Origin: Luteimonas sp. S4-F44
GTDB lineage: Bacteria; Pseudomonadota; Gammaproteobacteria; Xanthomonadales; Xanthomonadaceae
Length of the DNA stretch: 64,000 bases
Direction: 5' to 3'
NCBI RefSeq assembly: GCF_022637415.1
Contig: NZ_CP093340.1
Location: 2,852,001 to 2,916,000 of the forward strand
Below, in pieces: positions 1 to 8,292 of this stretch. Below the pieces are notes generated by a model. It was not told the DNA's origin. It did no database searches and saw only the letters and a list, made by a program, of their open reading frames with translations. Each line of letters opens with the position of its first letter. Position 1 is the first letter of the stretch. The translations under genes were made by a program, and so were the position numbers.

Positions 1-2347
1 ACGCGCCGTCGGGATAGCGGTTGCCGAGCGTGTAGCCGAAGCCGTCGCGGGCGAGGATCCGCTGCACGGTGACGTCGGTCAGCCATTCGCCGACCTGGTT
101 GCTCATGCCCAGGCTGAACTGGTCGCTATACGGCGTTTTGAGCCGGTTGTTGAGCATGAATGCCTCGGCGGCATCGCGCGAGCCGGTGATACCGGCGAGC
201 ACGTCCGCGCCACCGAGGTAGGCCGGGTCCCAGGCAACGCAGCGCGAACCGGTGATCGCTACGCACTCGCCGGTCGTCGGATCGGCGAACTCCAGGCGCA
301 CCGAGGAGATCGAGCCCTTGTGGCGCTCGAACGCGAGGTCGCGGAACAGGTTGCGGTCGTAGGACCGGCCGGCACCGCCGTGGATCACGTGACGCTCGTC
401 GGCGCCCAGATCGTAGGAGAAGCCGAAGCGCGGTGCCCAGGCGTCCTTGAAGTTCTTGCGGTTGCTGCCGGTGCTGATGTAATCGAGCGGGTTGATCGCG
501 TCGATGCCGCCGTTGATCCAGCGATCGACCCAGCGCTGGCCCGGGTTCTGCGGATCGGCGGCGTAGAGCGCGTCGACGAAGGCCTTCGGGGTGACGTGGT
601 CAGTGTAGGCCGGCACGTCCTCGTAATCCCAGCGCACACCGAAGTTCAGCATCAGGTGCGGGTTCACCTGCCAGTCGTCCTGGATGTAGAAGCCGTACTG
701 CTTGGCGGACGTTTCCACGCGCGGCGTCAGGCCCGGCGTCGCAAACGGCGCGATGAACTCCACGCGGTAGGGCTGCGCGGCGATCTGGCCGGTGGCCGGA
801 TCGAACTCCCACGAGAACTGCGGATTCAGCGGCTCGCCGTCGCTCGACTCCAGCTCGATGTCGCGATAGTTCACGCCCACCTTGACGGTGTGGTCGCCCT
901 TTAACTCGAAGCTGTTGAAGGTCAGGTCGTTCTGCAATGACCAGCCCTTCTGGCGCTGCGACTGCAGACTGAAGCCGCTGGCCGGGCCGAGTTGCAGCAG
1001 CGTGGCCTCGGTCAGCGGCTCGCGGCGGTCGATCACCTTGTAGATGGCGCCGTTGCCGAACGAGACCGGGGTCTTGGAGTTCTGCGAATCCTGGGTGCTG
1101 ACGATCAGCTCGTTGTAGAAGCGCTGGCCATAGTGCATCCACTTGAGGTTGACCCGCTTGTCCTCATTGATGCGCGCATCGCCATGCTCTGGCGTGCTGA
1201 CGCCGCCAACGTTGCCGATCACGTCCTCGTCGCGGTACTGACCACTCAGTTCCAGGCGATCGTTGTCGCCGATGTCCCAGCTGAGCTTGGCGAAGTACAG
1301 GTCTTCCTCGAACGGCAGCGTGGTCGCACCGTAGTAGCTGCGCAGGTTCTCGGGCAGGCGCAGGTAGGCGTCCCCGGATGCGGCCTCGGGCTGCACCGAA
1401 CGCGCGTAGACGTTCTCCTTGCCTTCGTAGGCGACGAAGAAGTGCATGCGGTCCTCGATGATCGGACCGCCGAACGCGAAGCCGTACTCCTTGACCTGCG
1501 AGTCGTCCTTGTCGGTCTCATCGGGTCGCTTGGCGCGCATACGCTCGTTGGTGTAGCGATAGAACATCTCGCCTTCGAACGTATTGGTGCCCGAGCGCGT
1601 GGCGGCAGTGATCGCCGCGCCGCTGACCTGGCCGTACTCGGCCTTGTAGTTGGAGGTGATGACCTTGTACTCGCCGATCGCGAGCTGCGGGAACGGGTTG
1701 CCCGGACTCTCGTTCTGACCGGCCACACCGCCCTGCTGGACGTAACTCTTCTGGCTGACGCCGTCGATGTAGAGATTCGACGAGCTGGTGTTGGTCGCGC
1801 CGGCGCGCAGCGTGGCGCGGCCCTGGGCGTCGATCTTGAACTGCATGCCCGGCACGGTGTCGGCGAACTCAAGGAAGTTGCGCGTGGCCTGCGGCAGCTG
1901 CTGGATCTGGCGCAGCGAGATCGTGTTGCCGACCTCGGACGTGCGCACGTCGCGCAGCAACGGCGCGGTCACGGTGACGCCGCCGATGTCGGTGACCGGA
2001 CCGTCTGCGGGCACACCGTCGGCGGCCGCCTGGATGTCGAGCGTCGCGGTCGAGGCCACCGACAACGTCACCGTCTGCGGCGGACCGCCGGCGTCGACGC
2101 GATAGGTGCCCGGCGGCAGGCCGACCAGCGTGTAGGCGCCACTGGCATTGGTCTGCACGCGGCGCACCGCGCCGGTGGCGACGTTGGTCGCGGTCACCGT
2201 GGTGCCAGCTTCGGCCGAACGCACCTGGCCGCGGAGCGTGGCGCTGGTGGATTGGGCGAAGGCGGGCGCAGCAATCGCCAGACAGGCGGCCAGCGCACAG
2301 GCCAGCAGGGCGGGTTGGGGCACGCGGGGCGAACGGGTTGCGTTCAT
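1..2347 (-). CDS. TonB-dependent receptor, Oar-like, with carboxypeptidase-regulatory N-terminal domain (3' part cut by window edge)
   Basis: Outer-membrane receptor of the Oar / CarboxypepD_reg type. About 782 codons are visible; the C-terminus lies beyond the left edge. The start at 2347 has a strong ribosome site (GGAGGGGA). A signal peptide ends near APAFAQ. It is followed by a beta-sandwich domain (TLRGQV, GAYTLVGLPPGTYRV), a plug domain (about residues 110-230, with YIDGV and SGAAITAATRSGTN), and beta-barrel strands alternating aromatic and charged residues. Family members take up peptides or glycans using TonB energy, but the substrate cannot be read from sequence. It is separated from the pectin genes by unrelated genes, and the 650 bp upstream hold no recognisable gene or copy of the ATGACACCG operator, so it is probably not part of that regulon. 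Confidence 0.9.
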   Translation of the reverse strand, partial: MNATRSPRVPQPALLACALAACLAIAAPAFAQSTSATLRGQVRSAEAGTTVTATNVATGAVRRVQTNASGAYTLVGLPPGTYRVDAGGPPQTVTLSVASTATLDIQAAADGVPADGPVTDIGGVTVTAPLLRDVRTSEVGNTISLRQIQQLPQATRNFLEFADTVPGMQFKIDAQGRATLRAGATNTSSSNLYIDGVSQKSYVQQGGVAGQNESPGNPFPQLAIGEYKVITSNYKAEYGQVSGAAITAATRSGTNTFEGEMFYRYTNERMRAKRPDETDKDDSQVKEYGFAFGGPIIEDRMHFFVAYEGKENVYARSVQPEAASGDAYLRLPENLRSYYGATTLPFEEDLYFAKLSWDIGDNDRLELSGQYRDEDVIGNVGGVSTPEHGDARINEDKRVNLKWMHYGQRFYNELIVSTQDSQNSKTPVSFGNGAIYKVIDRREPLTEATLLQLGPASGFSLQSQRQKGWSLQNDLTFNSFELKGDHTVKVGVNYRDIELESSDGEPLNPQFSWEFDPATGQIAAQPYRVEFIAPFATPGLTPRVETSAKQYGFYIQDDWQVNPHLMLNFGVRWDYEDVPAYTDHVTPKAFVDALYAADPQNPGQRWVDRWINGGIDAINPLDYISTGSNRKNFKDAWAPRFGFSYDLGADERHVIHGGAGRSYDRNLFRDLAFERHKGSISSVRLEFADPTTGECVAITGSRCVAWDPAYLGGADVLAGITGSRDAAEAFMLNNRLKTPYSDQFSLGMSNQVGEWLTDVTVQRILARDGFGYTLGNRYPDGA

Positions 2348-2997
2348 GACATCCCCTCCAGGGGGCTTTCTTTGGTGAGTGGAAGACGATCGGGACAATG
2401 TGGAACGCACAGCACAACGGCGCGTCCATGCGCGGGCACGCGCCGGTCCAGGGCCGGCGCCTGTCGGAACAGGACACAATCCGCGCCACGGCAGGCCGGC
2501 CGCCGGCGCGCGACGTGCGCTGCGCGCAGCAGCGGGTGTCGCGGACCTGCACCTGCCGGCGTGCCAGACGCCAAGGACATCGCGGGACAGAGCGATGCAT
2601 CTTCGCAGTCGCTCCAGGCCGGACCGGTCTCCACCGATCGCACAGGCCGTGGCGCGCTGGGGCGCGTCGCGACGAACGCCGGGGACCGTAGCCTCGTCCG
2701 CGCAAAGCAGATGGAGGTCACGATCCGGCGCGCATCGTAATCCTGCGCTCGAACTGCGTCCATGGGTCGGCAACGCCGTGAATCGCAGCCGGTGCCTGGA
2801 CATGGGCGAAGCGCGATCCGCGGATTGCGGCGACGTGCCCCTGCCCTGCGACCCGCTGTCGCGGCTGCCGTAGCGTCGGCGTGATCGTCTGCGCGATGTC
2901 GCAGGCCGCCAGGGCAGCAGCGAGCGGATCATCGATGCCGTCCGAGTGCCCGCCCCACCGGGTTTCGCCCGGCCGCCAGTCGTCGCATCATGGCGGC
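2348..2997. other. 650-bp non-coding stretch between divergent genes
   Basis: No convincing gene is visible on either strand. The open frames here have arginine-rich or low-complexity translations and lack family motifs. The interval must hold the promoters of the Oar-like receptor (minus) and of the DUF4124 pair (plus). I could not pick a convincing -35/-10 pair. Confidence 0.5.
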
Positions 2998-3678
2998 ATG
3001 CGCCGCGTCCCGAGCTTCCTCGTTCTGACCGCATGCCTGATCGCCGCAGGGCCCCCGGCGGCGGCCCACGATGACGTCGTCGTGTACCGGTGCACCGATG
3101 CGCGCGGACAGGTTGCGCTGCGCGATTCGCCGTGTACCGACGGCCATCGCCAGGAGGTCCGCACCATGACCCGTCCGGTCGATGCCGCGCCCGCGCCGCG
3201 ACCGCCGCGGCCGGCGCCTTCGACCGAACCGGCAGCCGCCGCGGCGCCGCCGCAGGTCGTGGTTGTCCGACCACCGCAACCGATGTACCGCTGCGTGCGT
3301 CCGGACGGCAGCACGTACACCAGCGATTCGTCGGCAGGCAATCCGCGCTGGGTGCCGCTGTGGACACTGGGGTACGCGCCCCCGCGGCGTGGCCCCTCGA
3401 CCCGGATCGGCGTCGAGGCCGGTCACGGCGGCGGCCGGTTGGACGTGGACATCGATGCGGGCACGCGGCGAGGGTGGCGCGGTGGTGACGGCGGGGCCGG
3501 CACCTGGATCCGCGACGAGTGCAGCCCGTTGCCGCAGGCCGAAGTCTGCAGCCTGCTGGCCGAGCGCCGCGAAGAGATCCGGCGCCGGTTCTTCAACGCC
3601 CAGCCCAGCGAACGCGCGCGCCTGCGCGGTGAGGAGACCACGATCAACGCCCGCCTCGGCCAGGACTGCGACCGATGA
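2998..3678 (+). CDS. Secreted DUF4124-domain protein (first of a tandem pair)
   Basis: 226-residue envelope protein of unknown function. The start at 2998 is chosen because it opens a classical signal peptide (MRRVPSFLVLTACLIAAGPPAAAHD); upstream in-frame starts would add an unlikely leader. The DUF4124 motif follows at once (VVYRCTDARGQVALRDSPC, residues about 24-42). A proline/alanine-rich linker comes next, then a second CxxxDG motif (MYRCVRPDG, about 98-106), and a charged C-terminal half with Cys pairs that may form disulfides. The stop overlaps the next start (ATGA), so the two genes are translationally coupled. DUF4124 domains are found in periplasmic proteins of many Proteobacteria; no biochemical role is established here. 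Confidence 0.8.
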   Translation: MRRVPSFLVLTACLIAAGPPAAAHDDVVVYRCTDARGQVALRDSPCTDGHRQEVRTMTRPVDAAPAPRPPRPAPSTEPAAAAAPPQVVVVRPPQPMYRCVRPDGSTYTSDSSAGNPRWVPLWTLGYAPPRRGPSTRIGVEAGHGGGRLDVDIDAGTRRGWRGGDGGAGTWIRDECSPLPQAEVCSLLAERREEIRRRFFNAQPSERARLRGEETTINARLGQDCDR

Positions 3679-4292
3679 CGCGCGGCCTGCTCACGGCCGT
3701 GGCGCTACTGCTGTCGGCCGTGGCCGCCGACACGGCCGCCGCCGACACCGTCATCTACCGCTGCACCGATGCCGACGGCGCGGTGACGTTCCAGAATGGC
3801 CGTCCCTGCGCGCCCGGACAACAACAACAACGGCGCGTGGTCGAGATCGCGGCGCCCCTGCCCGCCTACATCCCGCCCGCACGCCCGGCACCGGCAGCGA
3901 CGCCCCCACAGGCGCCGCGCACGCCCCCGGACGTCGCCGCCGAGCCGCCGGCCGTGCGCGCTCCGTTGCCACCGCTGTACGCCTGTCGCAGCTACGACGG
4001 CACCATCGACTGGCGCGAGGACGCCACCCCGCCCACGCGCTGCCGGCCGCTGCAGACCGTCGGTATCGGCGGCCTGCCGGGCCTCGGCGCCGGCCAGGCC
4101 TGCGAGCGGGTCGAGGACAGCTGCGAGGCGGTCGCCGCCGATGCGCTGTGTGACGCCTGGCAGGCCCGGCTGCACGAAGCGGAGTTCCGCTGGCGCTACG
4201 CCGACAGCGCGAGCAGCCCGGCGCTGCGGCAGGCCTTTGAGCGGATGCGTGCGACCTGGGACGGAAGCGCGTGCGCGGCGGACGCGCCCTGA
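3675..4292 (+). CDS. Secreted DUF4124-domain protein (second of a tandem pair)
   Basis: 205 residues with a signal peptide (MTRGLLTAVALLLSAVAADTAAA) and a DUF4124 core (VIYRCTDADGAVTFQNGRPC). A proline-rich linker follows, then a repeat-like motif (LYACRSYDGTIDW) and a Cys-containing C-terminal helix-rich region. The overall plan matches the upstream gene, so the pair looks like an old tandem duplication whose linkers diverged. The four-base overlap with the upstream stop indicates one transcript. A third DUF4124 protein lies at 42668-43078. Function unknown. Confidence 0.8.
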   Translation: MTRGLLTAVALLLSAVAADTAAADTVIYRCTDADGAVTFQNGRPCAPGQQQQRRVVEIAAPLPAYIPPARPAPAATPPQAPRTPPDVAAEPPAVRAPLPPLYACRSYDGTIDWREDATPPTRCRPLQTVGIGGLPGLGAGQACERVEDSCEAVAADALCDAWQARLHEAEFRWRYADSASSPALRQAFERMRATWDGSACAADAP

Positions 4293-4314
4293 CGCCAGCG
4301 GCTCGCCTCCACCC

Positions 4315-5091
4315 TCAGAACCCGTAGCGCAGGAACCCGCCGTCGACGGCGATGCATTCACCGGTGATGTAGCCCGCCGCCGGCAGACACAGGAAGGCGA
4401 CCGCCGCCGCCACTTCCTCCGGCTCGCCGATGCGCCCCATCGGCGTGCGCAGCAGCACTTCGTCGAGATAGTCGGGATCGGCCAGCGGCCCGGAGGTGCG
4501 TCGGGTGCGGATGTACCAGGGTGCCACCGCGTTGACGCGCACCCCATCCTCGGCCCATTCGGCCGCGAGATTGCGCGTCATCTGGTGCAGCGCCGCCTTG
4601 CTCATGCCGTAGACCACGCCGGTGCGCACGTGGGTGATGCCCGACACACTGCCGACATTGACCACGCTGGAGCTGGCGTGGCGGGTGAGCAGCGGATGCG
4701 CCAGACGGGTGAGTTCGAACGCACTGAACACGTTGATCTCGAAGATCTCGCGCCACTCGTCCTCGCCGTACTCGGTCGCCGCGCGCGGCACGTTGCCACC
4801 AGCATTGTTGACCAGGATGTTCAAGCCTTCGCCCTGGTCCTCGACCCAGTCGAGGATCTCGCCGCGCTGCTCCTCGTCGACGACATCGGCGATCAGCGCG
4901 CGGATGTCGGCCTGCGGGAGTTCCTCCAGCAACTCCTCGCGCGTGGCCTCGAGCGCGTCGCCGTTGCGGCCCACGATCAGCACCGTGGCACCGAATCCGG
5001 CCAGTTCGCGGGTGATCGCCCGTCCGATGCCGGCACTGCCGCCAGTCACCAGGGCAAGTTGGCCGTCCAGGCGCCAGCGCTGCGGATCCAT
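4315..5091 (-). CDS. SDR-family oxidoreductase (tropinone reductase / glucose dehydrogenase-like)
   Basis: Classical short-chain dehydrogenase of 258 residues, predicted cytosolic and NAD(P)-dependent. It shows the cofactor motif TGGSAGIGR near the N-terminus, NNAGG, the catalytic Ser in NVGSVSG, and the active-site Tyr-x-x-x-Lys (YGMSK). The C-terminal [13 protein letters not shown] stretch is typical of the family. I chose the ATG at 5091 over the one at 5097 because a GAGGA ribosome site sits 7 nt before it. It converges on the DUF4124 pair. It is not obviously part of the pectin operon; its closest family pattern is tropinone reductase-like, but the substrate is unknown. Confidence 0.85.
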   Translation of the reverse strand: MDPQRWRLDGQLALVTGGSAGIGRAITRELAGFGATVLIVGRNGDALEATREELLEELPQADIRALIADVVDEEQRGEILDWVEDQGEGLNILVNNAGGNVPRAATEYGEDEWREIFEINVFSAFELTRLAHPLLTRHASSSVVNVGSVSGITHVRTGVVYGMSKAALHQMTRNLAAEWAEDGVRVNAVAPWYIRTRRTSGPLADPDYLDEVLLRTPMGRIGEPEEVAAAVAFLCLPAAGYITGECIAVDGGFLRYGF

Positions 5092-5156
5092 CGACATGTC
5101 CTCGATTCGACTGCGCGTAGGATACCGTCGAGCCTGCCATCGGGGAGACCGCCACG

Positions 5157-5321
5157 ATGCTGTCGTTCCATCGCACTATCGCGTTTGCGCGCCACGGCGT
5201 ACGCCACCTCCGTTGGACGACCTGGGCGGCGGCACTGCTGCTCGCCCTCGCCGCCTGCACCCCGCCGCCGGACGCGCCCACCGAGAAACCCACCGAGCCA
5301 CGCGCGGCCCCGACGCGTTGA
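5157..5321 (+). CDS. Small predicted lipoprotein (54 aa)
   Basis: Short frame starting ATG at 5157, with a GGGGAG-like site about 10 nt upstream. Translation gives a basic N-terminus (RHLRW), a hydrophobic stretch ([12 protein letters not shown]) ending in a plausible lipobox LAAC at about residue 33-36, and a proline/charged tail. This matches small bacterial lipoproteins, which would be lipidated on the Cys and anchored in a membrane. It is divergent from the SDR gene and followed directly by a hairpin and a repeat. It is shorter than usual gene-finder limits, and proof of expression is lacking. Confidence 0.55.
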   Translation: MLSFHRTIAFARHGVRHLRWTTWAAALLLALAACTPPPDAPTEKPTEPRAAPTR

Positions 5322-5344
5322 TGCGAGGGGCGCCCCCATCCCAG

Positions 5345-5369
5345 CCTTCCCCCGTTCTACGGGGGAAGG
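5345..5369. terminator. Perfect 11-bp inverted repeat (hairpin)
   Basis: CCTTCCCCCGT, loop TCT, ACGGGGGAAGG. It lies just past the small lipoprotein stop in a convergent gap, so it could end transcription from either side, but no U-tract follows. Similar short GC hairpins recur between genes in Xanthomonadaceae genomes. Confidence 0.5.
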
Positions 5370-5381
5370 AGCGGTGCAGCA

Positions 5382-5521
5382 CGGCGACTTGGTACGCCGC
5401 GATCTCACCGCCCCCGCACCTGAGGAGGTCGACGCCGGCCCCGCCGGCTTGGGGCGTGGCGGGGCGCGGCGATTGGGTGCGCCGCGATCTCACCGCCTCC
5501 GCCTGCGGGAGAGGTCGACGC
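5382..5521. repeat. Imperfect ~54-bp direct repeat, two units
   Basis: Unit 1 (5382-5435) and unit 2 (5467-5521) share CGGCGA-TTGG, then GCCGCGATCTCACCGCC, then a purine-rich part ending GAGGTCGACGC. They are separated by about 31 bp. This is intergenic sequence between the small lipoprotein and the GDSL-cupin gene. It looks like a dispersed intergenic repeat, not coding sequence. Confidence 0.6.
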
Positions 5522-5565
5522 GTCACGCGCGTCGGGTGGGGGCGCGCGCTTTCCCTCGCAATCCC

Positions 5566-6678
5566 TCAGCGTCGCACCGGCCGGTAGACGATGAAGATCA
5601 CCAGGTCCTCGTCGCCGATCTGGTCGAGCGCGTGGCGGTCGCCGTCGCGGGTCAGGATCGCATCGCCCGGGCCGACCTCACGCACCGTGTCGCCGAGCAC
5701 CAGCCGACCGCGCCCCGACAGCACGTAGTAGATCTCGTCCTTGTCGTTGACGTGATCGCCGATGGTCGCGCCCGGGTGCAGCGCGCGCTTGCGGAACACC
5801 AGGTCCAGGCCGGTGGCATCACTGAAGAACGGATAGGCCGTGGTGGTGCCGGCGCCTTCGTGCGGACCGGGCTGTTCGATCGCGATGTCGCGCTCTTGCA
5901 CGACGACCGACGGCGACACCGATGCCGACGGCGGCGCAGGCAACGCGTTGCAGTCGGCCGCAGTGACAGGCTTGACCGGCGCGTCGGCATCGAGCTCGCG
6001 CCAGCCGGCAGCGACGAGGCAGGCGACCGCGTCGGCACCGGCCTCGCTGAAATGGGTGCCGTCGGCCTTGCCCTGCGCCGGCACGTGCATGAAGTAGGGC
6101 TTGGCGCCGTCTTCGCCGTGGGCACGGATCCAGTCGCTGGACGCGGCATCGAGATCGATCAGCGCCACGCCCTCGCGGGCCGCCAGCGCCTGCATCGCCA
6201 GCGTGTAGCGGCCATGCGTGTCGATCAGCGAACGGAAGTCGTAGAGCAGGCGCGCGACCGGGGTGATCAGGATCGGCGTGGCGCCCTGATCGCGTGCCGC
6301 GTCGATGTAGCGCTGGAGCAAGCGCGGGTAGTCGGTCGCCGGATCGGTGTAGCGCGTCGGGTCTTCGCGCTTGGCATCGTTGTGGCCGAACTGGATCAGC
6401 AGCACGTCGCCGGCGCCGAGCTCGCTGGCGATCGCATCCAGCCGGCCTTCGTCGATGAAGCTGCGGGTGCTGCGGCCCCCCATCGCGTGATTGCGCACCT
6501 CCCAGCCGTCGGCGATCCAGCGCGGCAGCGCCTGACCCCAACCGGCCTGCGGCGCCCGCTCGGGGCCGTAGGCCGCCGCGGTCGAATCGCCGGCGATGAA
6601 GATGCGATGCGGTGCGGGCGAGGCGGCGAACGCCGTGCCCACGGCCCCCAGGCACAGCAGCGACAACAGACGTTTCAT
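5566..6678 (-). CDS. Secreted GDSL/SGNH esterase (rhamnogalacturonan acetylesterase-like) fused to a C-terminal cupin
   Basis: 370 residues. A signal peptide (MKRLLSLLCLGAVGTAFA) leads into an SGNH hydrolase of the RhgT / CE12 type. Catalytic Ser is in AGDSTAA (about residue 31), the oxyanion Gly/Asn are in AMGGRST and GHNDAK, and the Asp-His pair is in DGTHFSEAG (about 208). RhgT enzymes remove acetyl groups from rhamnogalacturonan I. After a short linker (about 240-265) comes a cupin with metal-ligand-like His/Glu in DHVNDKDEIYYVLSG and a later His in DGDRHALDQ. Both parts should be periplasmic. The fusion is uncommon; the cupin could bind sugar or, speculatively, act on unsaturated uronates. 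It is the last gene of the kduI-kduD-isomerase operon. Confidence 0.85.
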   Translation of the reverse strand: MKRLLSLLCLGAVGTAFAASPAPHRIFIAGDSTAAAYGPERAPQAGWGQALPRWIADGWEVRNHAMGGRSTRSFIDEGRLDAIASELGAGDVLLIQFGHNDAKREDPTRYTDPATDYPRLLQRYIDAARDQGATPILITPVARLLYDFRSLIDTHGRYTLAMQALAAREGVALIDLDAASSDWIRAHGEDGAKPYFMHVPAQGKADGTHFSEAGADAVACLVAAGWRELDADAPVKPVTAADCNALPAPPSASVSPSVVVQERDIAIEQPGPHEGAGTTTAYPFFSDATGLDLVFRKRALHPGATIGDHVNDKDEIYYVLSGRGRLVLGDTVREVGPGDAILTRDGDRHALDQIGDEDLVIFIVYRPVRR

Positions 6679-6714
6679 CGTGGCGACGCTCCGCGTGGCA
6701 TTCCGGATCGACCC

Positions 6715-6744
6715 GCAGGCCGCCGCATTCGGGCGGCGGCCTGC
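6715..6744 (-). terminator. Intercistronic hairpin between the isomerase and esterase genes
   Basis: Arms GCAGGCCGCCGC / GCGGCGGCCTGC, with loop ATTCGG on the plus strand. No U-tract follows on the minus strand, so it may only dampen read-through or stabilise the upstream mRNA. Confidence 0.5.
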
Positions 6745-6763
6745 GTCGTACAGCGACCGGGGC

Positions 6764-7402
6764 TTACTGGCCCAGCACGCCCTTGACGTAGGCGACGATG
6801 GCCGCGTCCTGCGCGTTGTCGAAGAACGCCTTCTGGAAGCGCGCGCCGCCCACGGCCTGCTTGACCAGGTCCTGGTCGATCGCCTTCAGGCCCTCGACGA
6901 AGTCCTTCGACGCGCCCTGCTTGACCTGGGCCAGGATGCCGGCGTTGGTCATCTGCGACGCCTTGCGCTCGGCCGGGTAGCCCTGACCGCGCTCGCCGGC
7001 GAAGGCCTTCTCGAAGATGTAGCGGATGTTGATCTCCGCGCCCCAGCCGTAGCCCTTGGCGAACGGCAGCGCCAGCGCGTTGCCATTGTTGACCTGCGCG
7101 AACAGGAACGCGTCGGTCGGCTCGATGCAGTAGCCGCAGTAGACGCCGGGCCAGGCATTGAGCGACATCATCGCGCCCTGACCGGTGCCGCAGCCGGCGA
7201 CGACGAAGTCGACCGCCTTGGCGTTGAGCAGCAGCGCGGCGCAGATCCCCAAATGGATGTAGGTCAGACGGTGGTCGTTGTCGCCGTCCATGCCGACGTT
7301 GAAGACGGTGTGGCCCTGCTCGCCGGCCACCGTCGTCAGTTGTTCCAGCACGACCGGGTTCTTCGCGGCCTGGCTGAATTCCTGCATCAAAGCGATCTTC
7401 AT
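6764..7402 (-). CDS. RpiB/LacA/LacB-family isomerase, DhuI-like (5-dehydro-4-deoxy-uronate ketol-isomerase)
   Basis: 212-residue cytosolic isomerase. The start is placed at 7402, where MKIALMQEFSQAAKN begins the conserved fold. The family signature VVAGCGTGQGAMMSLN supplies the phosphate-loop-like and catalytic Cys region. GVYCGYCIEPTDAFLF and NGNALALPFAKGYGWGAE match the pattern I recall for streptococcal DhuI, which isomerises 4-deoxy-5-ketouronate, more than ribose-5-phosphate isomerase B. It sits between kduD and the GDSL-cupin gene, so it would perform the same reaction as KduI in the same operon. Ribose-5-phosphate activity cannot be excluded from sequence alone. Confidence 0.8.
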   Translation of the reverse strand: MKIALMQEFSQAAKNPVVLEQLTTVAGEQGHTVFNVGMDGDNDHRLTYIHLGICAALLLNAKAVDFVVAGCGTGQGAMMSLNAWPGVYCGYCIEPTDAFLFAQVNNGNALALPFAKGYGWGAEINIRYIFEKAFAGERGQGYPAERKASQMTNAGILAQVKQGASKDFVEGLKAIDQDLVKQAVGGARFQKAFFDNAQDAAIVAYVKGVLGQ

Positions 7403-7479
7403 TGCGTGTCTCTCTTGCGTGTTCGAAGGGGAACGCGGGCCCACCGTAGTGACGACCCGCGGAAAAAAAGCGAAGCGGA

Positions 7480-8235
7480 TCAGCGCGCCAGCCAGCCGCC
7501 GTCGACCGGGATCACCGCGCCGTTGACGTAGTCCGAGGCGCGGCTGGCCAAGAACACCGCGGCCCCGCCCAGGTCCGAGGGCTCGCCCCAGCGGCCGGCG
7601 GGAATGCGCTCGAGGATCGCCTGGTTGCGGGCCTGGTCGGCGCGCAGCTGCGCAGTGTTGTCGGTCGCCATGTAGCCGGGCGCGATGGCGTTGATGTTGA
7701 TGTGCTTGCCGGCCCACTCGTTGGCCAGCAACCGGGTGATGCCGGCGATGCCGGACTTGCTGGCGGTGTAGGACGGCACGCGGATGCCACCCTGGAACGA
7801 CAGCATCGAGGCGATGTTGATGATCTTGCCGCCGCCGTTGGCGATGAAGTGGCGGCCGGCGGCCTGTGACAGGAAGAACGCAGACTTGATATTGACGTTC
7901 ATCACGTCGTCCCAGTCCTGCTCGCTGAAGTCGACCGCGTCGGCGCGGCGGATCAGTCCGGCATTGTTGACCAGCACGTCGAGGCGGCCCAGGCCGTCGA
8001 GCGTTTCGCGCACGATGCGGTCGACCGGCTCGATGCTGATCAGGTTCGCCTCGATGGCGACGAAGCGCCGGCCCAGGGCTTCGACCTTGGCCTGCGTTTC
8101 GCTCGGCGGCTGGATGCCGGCGGCGGCGATGTCGGCGCCGGCCTGCGCGAGCGCCAGTGCGATGCCCTGCCCCAGACCGGTGTTGGCGCCGGTGACCAGC
8201 GCGACCTTGCCTTCGAGGCTGAACGGATTCGTCAT
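7480..8235 (-). CDS. kduD: 2-dehydro-3-deoxy-D-gluconate 5-dehydrogenase KduD
   Basis: 251-residue SDR enzyme that reduces 2,5-diketo-3-deoxygluconate (DKII) to 2-keto-3-deoxygluconate with NAD(P)H in pectin breakdown. It has TGANTGLGQG (cofactor), NNAGLIRR, ASMLSFQGG, the active-site Tyr/Lys in YTASKSG, and the C-terminal VNGAVIPVDGGWLAR typical of KduD. Length equals the family norm. It lies 57 bp downstream of kduI and 77 bp upstream of the DhuI-like gene on the same strand. Assignment to KduD over other SDRs rests on the close motif match and on the kduI partner. Confidence 0.93.
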   Translation of the reverse strand: MTNPFSLEGKVALVTGANTGLGQGIALALAQAGADIAAAGIQPPSETQAKVEALGRRFVAIEANLISIEPVDRIVRETLDGLGRLDVLVNNAGLIRRADAVDFSEQDWDDVMNVNIKSAFFLSQAAGRHFIANGGGKIINIASMLSFQGGIRVPSYTASKSGIAGITRLLANEWAGKHININAIAPGYMATDNTAQLRADQARNQAILERIPAGRWGEPSDLGGAAVFLASRASDYVNGAVIPVDGGWLAR

Positions 8236-8292
8236 GGTGGAACTCTCCTGTGGAGCGATGGCGAAGATGCCGCGCGCAGCGCGGCGGGAACG

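Noticed and set aside
2344..2763. Minus-strand 139-codon frame upstream of the Oar-like receptor
   Set aside because: The translation is Arg/Pro/Ala-rich without motifs and it overlaps the receptor start and ribosome site.
5382..5521. CRISPR array
   Set aside because: Only two imperfect repeats with unequal sequence and no cas genes.
3796..6786. Plus-strand open frame of 996 codons crossing several genes
   Set aside because: It spans a DUF4124 gene, an SDR, a repeat and the GDSL-cupin gene in the wrong frame or strand; no domain is visible.
6764..7402. Plain ribose-5-phosphate isomerase B
   Set aside because: Length (212 versus about 150) and the sequence pattern fit the DhuI-like subgroup better, and the operon is uronate catabolism.
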